A DNA stretch of 64,000 bases, taken from assembly GCA_048360435.1 (NCBI GenBank), contig DBGCOP010000027.1, positions 310,001-374,000 of the forward strand, in the 5' to 3' direction. The position numbers and the translations under genes were made by a program. Positions 61,681 through 64,000 of this stretch are shown here, one piece after another. The notes below the pieces were generated by a model. It had not been told where the DNA came from. It was given only the letters and a program-made list of their open reading frames with translations, and did not search any database. This DNA is from Limenecus sp048360435. GTDB lineage: Bacteria; Cyanobacteriota; Vampirovibrionia; Gastranaerophilales; Gastranaerophilaceae. The stretch's first letter is position 1. Every line of letters begins with the position of its first letter.

Positions 61681-62196
61681 ATGAAAAAAGTATTGGCTTT
61701 GTTAATAGGTCTTTTGTTGTCCGTAAATATGTGTTTTGCTGCTTATCAGCCTATACCTGCTGACAAAAGCAAGCAGTATAAGGCGGAGGTGGAAAACTAT
61801 ATTAACAAAAGATATTCATCTGTAATAAAGGAAGCAAAACAAATTTCAAATGATGCTAAAAGAAAATATAATAAAGTAATGCAAAATCCCAAGGATTCCA
61901 AGATATATATGGATTTTTGCACCAATAATTATGATATAATTATCGATAACCCTGAATTTTATTTATACACTGCTTTGATTGATATTACGCAAAAATATGC
62001 TGGGTTCTCCGACAACGAAATACCTGCCACGGATTGGTCGGGAGTTTTACGCAATTTTTTAGATCCATATTTTAAAGACAACAATATAGATACAACAAAG
62101 CTGCAAGAAATAGAAAATCTTATAGCTCCTGAATACAAAAAAATAGAACAATACTACAAAAATACTCATAAAGCCGTATATCCCGAAGAATATTAA
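61681..62196 (+). CDS. Secreted protein in the prophage accessory cassette
   Basis: 171 residues from the ATG at 61681 (AAGGCGG upstream; the frame is open further up inside the antitoxin gene). Clear signal peptide (1-21, ending CFA-A). The mature part is helical and Lys/Tyr/Asn-rich with no motif I know. It is third in the plus-strand cassette and ends one base before the stop of the convergent hub gene. Possibly a lysogenic-conversion factor. Confidence 0.65.
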   Translation: MKKVLALLIGLLLSVNMCFAAYQPIPADKSKQYKAEVENYINKRYSSVIKEAKQISNDAKRKYNKVMQNPKDSKIYMDFCTNNYDIIIDNPEFYLYTALIDITQKYAGFSDNEIPATDWSGVLRNFLDPYFKDNNIDTTKLQEIENLIAPEYKKIEQYYKNTHKAVYPEEY

Positions 62197-63570
62197 TTAA
62201 TTTAGATAATTCCCCGGCGATACGGGTTTTCCTTTATAAGCACCCTCTCTTATAGTTAAATGCAAATGTGGTCCCGTAGATTTCCCTGTATTCCCGGACA
62301 GACCAATTCTCTGTCCTTGTTTTATCTTTTGTTTACCATATACACAATATGAAGCAAGATGTCCATATTCACTTGTAACAATTTTTCCATTAATCGTACC
62401 GTGGTCTATAATAACATATGTGCCATAGCCTTTAGGGTCATTCGAACCGGCGTAATAAACCGTTCCGTCGGCTACCGCTTTTACGGGTGTACCTATCTGC
62501 ACTTTTATATCCCACCCACTATGATATTTTCTTGTTTTATAGACAGGATCAATTCTATATCCAAACTGGCTTGTAATTTCGCCCTTACACGGCATAATCC
62601 ATTTAGGCTGTATAGGTTTAGGATTTACAGGAGTTACTTGCTCTCCTTTAACCTTGTTAAAAGACACTGGAGCAGCACCGCCTGTGGTTGCACCGGTAAG
62701 AGCAATATTCGCCCCGGGTAATAACGGACCTATCCATAATACAAGACGCGTTCTTCTCTGCCCTGCTTGTGATTCGCCAATTAGACAATCGTGTGTAAAG
62801 CCTACAAGTTTGAATTGCCCATTAAAGTTCGGAGACACGCTTGAATCAACCTCCACAAGCTGACCGGCTATCAAATCAGGTAAAAATAAAGTTTCTACTT
62901 CAAGGTTAGCATCACGTCTCATTGGTGTTGACAGAAGTGATGTATTGCTAGAAATAACAGGAACAGGCACATCTATGACCTCGTTGTCCATTAGGGTGTT
63001 CAAAACGCCATTATCGACAAATGAGTGACCGCCTGTTAATGTGTTCAGGCAGTCAATTGTTGGTCCGTCAAAGGTTGTAGGAGTTTGGAACTGTCCCTCA
63101 AGTGTTCCTGTATTGCCCACAAGTACATTAGGCATATCAGAGACCATGGTTTTTAGAGCATCTTTAAAAGTTGTCCCGGATGTAAAAGTGAATGATGATT
63201 GATAATCAAAAATGTCTGTTGCCACTGCTTCTATTTGCGTGATAACATCCGTTTGACCTCCTGACCTGAAAGAATAGGCTTGCATAATACGCCCTGAAAA
63301 TATCAATGGCATAACGCCGTTGTAACCTGCTTCTAAAAAGACATATTTGTATTTTTTCGGGTCAAGTGCGTTACTATACTGGTCCTGAAAAATTTCGTTT
63401 CTTTTATCGGTTCCGATATTATAAAGCTGAATCGTTGCCTTTTGAGATTGAGCAAAAACACCTCTTGTAACGGTAAACTGACAAGTAATCGGGTATTCTA
63501 CAATAGTTGTCCTATTTGTTTCTTTTGAGATTACTGTTACTCTATATCGTGGGTTACGCTGTTCAATCAT
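62197..63570 (-). CDS. Baseplate hub protein fused to M23 peptidoglycan endopeptidase
   Basis: 457 residues. Residues 1-290 are a tail hub type domain (RYRVTVISKETNRTTIVEYPITCQFTVTRGVFAQSQKATIQLYNIG; similar to phage hub proteins). A Pro/Lys linker leads to a C-terminal M23 lysostaphin-like peptidase (about 320-457) with CKGEITSQFGYR, the zinc ligands of YHSGWDI and the HLHL motif of GPHLHLTI. It should locally digest peptidoglycan during tail penetration. The start overlaps the stop of the next upstream gene. Confidence 0.85.
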   Translation of the reverse strand: MIEQRNPRYRVTVISKETNRTTIVEYPITCQFTVTRGVFAQSQKATIQLYNIGTDKRNEIFQDQYSNALDPKKYKYVFLEAGYNGVMPLIFSGRIMQAYSFRSGGQTDVITQIEAVATDIFDYQSSFTFTSGTTFKDALKTMVSDMPNVLVGNTGTLEGQFQTPTTFDGPTIDCLNTLTGGHSFVDNGVLNTLMDNEVIDVPVPVISSNTSLLSTPMRRDANLEVETLFLPDLIAGQLVEVDSSVSPNFNGQFKLVGFTHDCLIGESQAGQRRTRLVLWIGPLLPGANIALTGATTGGAAPVSFNKVKGEQVTPVNPKPIQPKWIMPCKGEITSQFGYRIDPVYKTRKYHSGWDIKVQIGTPVKAVADGTVYYAGSNDPKGYGTYVIIDHGTINGKIVTSEYGHLASYCVYGKQKIKQGQRIGLSGNTGKSTGPHLHLTIREGAYKGKPVSPGNYLN

Positions 63571-63907
63571 TTAAGTAAATTTCCTGTTCAACTGTTTGCA
63601 CGTCCTGCGCATTCAAGACATACATTTCAACTCTGCCAGATGAAAAATCATCAAGTTGAAACGGTTCGACATACCCCTGTGTTGAAAACGCAATCCCAAA
63701 CGGGATAAGTCGTCTGAAACATCTAAGCGCATTAGGTGTTAAGACTACTTTCAAGCCTTTTGAGGTCAGTTCTTTGTATGTGAAATCAAAGTACCACGTC
63801 TGCTGTCTGGCGGAATAACAAAGTCTGAAATCGACAGTTTCGTTATTATCCAAGACAAGCTGATGTCTTTGTTTCGGTTCATCTGTTAAGGTGGTTATTT
63901 GCTGCAT
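63563..63907 (-). CDS. Phage baseplate plug-like protein (DUF6983-like)
   Basis: 114 residues of beta-rich sequence: LTDEPKQRHQLVLDNNETVDFRLCYSARQQTWYFDFTY resembles the DUF6983 baseplate plug protein seen next to hub genes in Mu-like and myovirus tails. It overlaps the hub gene by 8 nt. The operon continues toward the right edge, where the next 93 bp are noncoding on this strand. Confidence 0.65.
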   Translation of the reverse strand: MQQITTLTDEPKQRHQLVLDNNETVDFRLCYSARQQTWYFDFTYKELTSKGLKVVLTPNALRCFRRLIPFGIAFSTQGYVEPFQLDDFSSGRVEMYVLNAQDVQTVEQEIYLND

Positions 63908-64000
63908 AACTGTAAATACATTAATTTTTGTTTTCCAAAAATGTGTTATAATCTTTAAATCAAGTATAAGTGTGAGGTTGTGAAAAATGTTTTGTTCAAA

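Larger units (their letters stand above)
54165..64000 (-). mobile_element. Prophage tail/baseplate/lysis module, partial
   Basis: From the right edge leftward the minus-strand genes read: a DUF6983-like plug protein, baseplate hub fused to an M23 peptidase, spike (gpV-like), gp46/gp25-like, baseplate J, DUF2612, tail fibre, fibre-assembly (DUF4376-like), holin-like, amidase, and small genes. Most overlap or abut, one long operon of a contractile (myovirus-type) tail. The window ends before tail tube, capsid or integrase genes, so completeness, attachment sites, and whether this is a tailocin cannot be judged. The GC content is visibly higher than in the host genes. Confidence 0.85.

Noticed and set aside
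63987..64000. Possible plus-strand gene start at the right edge with a TATAAT-like box upstream
   Set aside because: Only four codons are visible; not enough to call a gene.
54165..64000. Reading the tail genes as a tailocin
   Set aside because: The region runs off the window, so absence of capsid genes cannot be judged; left as partial prophage.

Overview
This AT-rich window reads as chromosome of a gut-type, non-photosynthetic cyanobacterial relative (Melainabacteria / Gastranaerophilales-like). That placement is an inference. It rests on the low GC, an OmpR-type regulator resembling cyanobacterial RpaB, an AMIN-domain amidase, a MotA/MotB pair, a DUF4914 protein and several large lineage-type proteins carrying SFKG/SFSG tags. 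A close phylum with similar gene content cannot be excluded without a search.

Layout. 1-17.3 kb is housekeeping chromosome: a truncated methyltransferase, CtpA-type protease, response regulator, SpeD, MurI, cell-wall amidase, thioredoxin reductase, TsaE-TsaB, MotA-MotB, a dicarboxylate symporter, CorA and a 1.27-kilo-residue GH13-like enzyme. It ends with a large-type SRP RNA, a possible second structured RNA, and tRNA-Pro(GGG).

18.09-34.74 kb is a 16.6-kb integrative element inserted in the 3' end of tRNA-Pro(GGG). A 23-bp direct repeat marks both ends, and a 20-bp repeat inside each end looks like integrase arm sites. It carries integrase and excisionase, a two-gene Prim-Pol plus DUF927-type helicase replication module facing a palindrome-rich 600-bp noncoding region (candidate origin), regulators, a second small recombinase, an XRE/ImmA pair, a RelE/ParE toxin-antitoxin, an N6-methylase-like protein and unknown cargo. 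The cargo includes a 526-residue protein with a HEPN-like Rx5H motif. No capsid, terminase or conjugation gene is visible, so a phage-satellite-like or mobilisable island is the best reading.

34.8-54.2 kb returns to chromosome: tRNA-Pro(CGG), a secreted Cys-rich/nuclease-like pair, GH38 mannosidase, a PLD-family protein, DUF4914, Kup, peroxiredoxin, tRNA-Phe, thioredoxin, YajQ, RarA and several lineage-specific unknowns. 54.2-64 kb is the tail, baseplate and lysis end of a contractile-tailed prophage, all on the minus strand and running off the window. A toxin-antitoxin plus secreted-protein cassette interrupts it on the plus strand.

A recurrent regulatory theme is a sigma70-like -10 box placed exactly 6-7 nt before the ATG of genes that lack a Shine-Dalgarno sequence. 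This suggests leaderless mRNAs in both host and mobile DNA.
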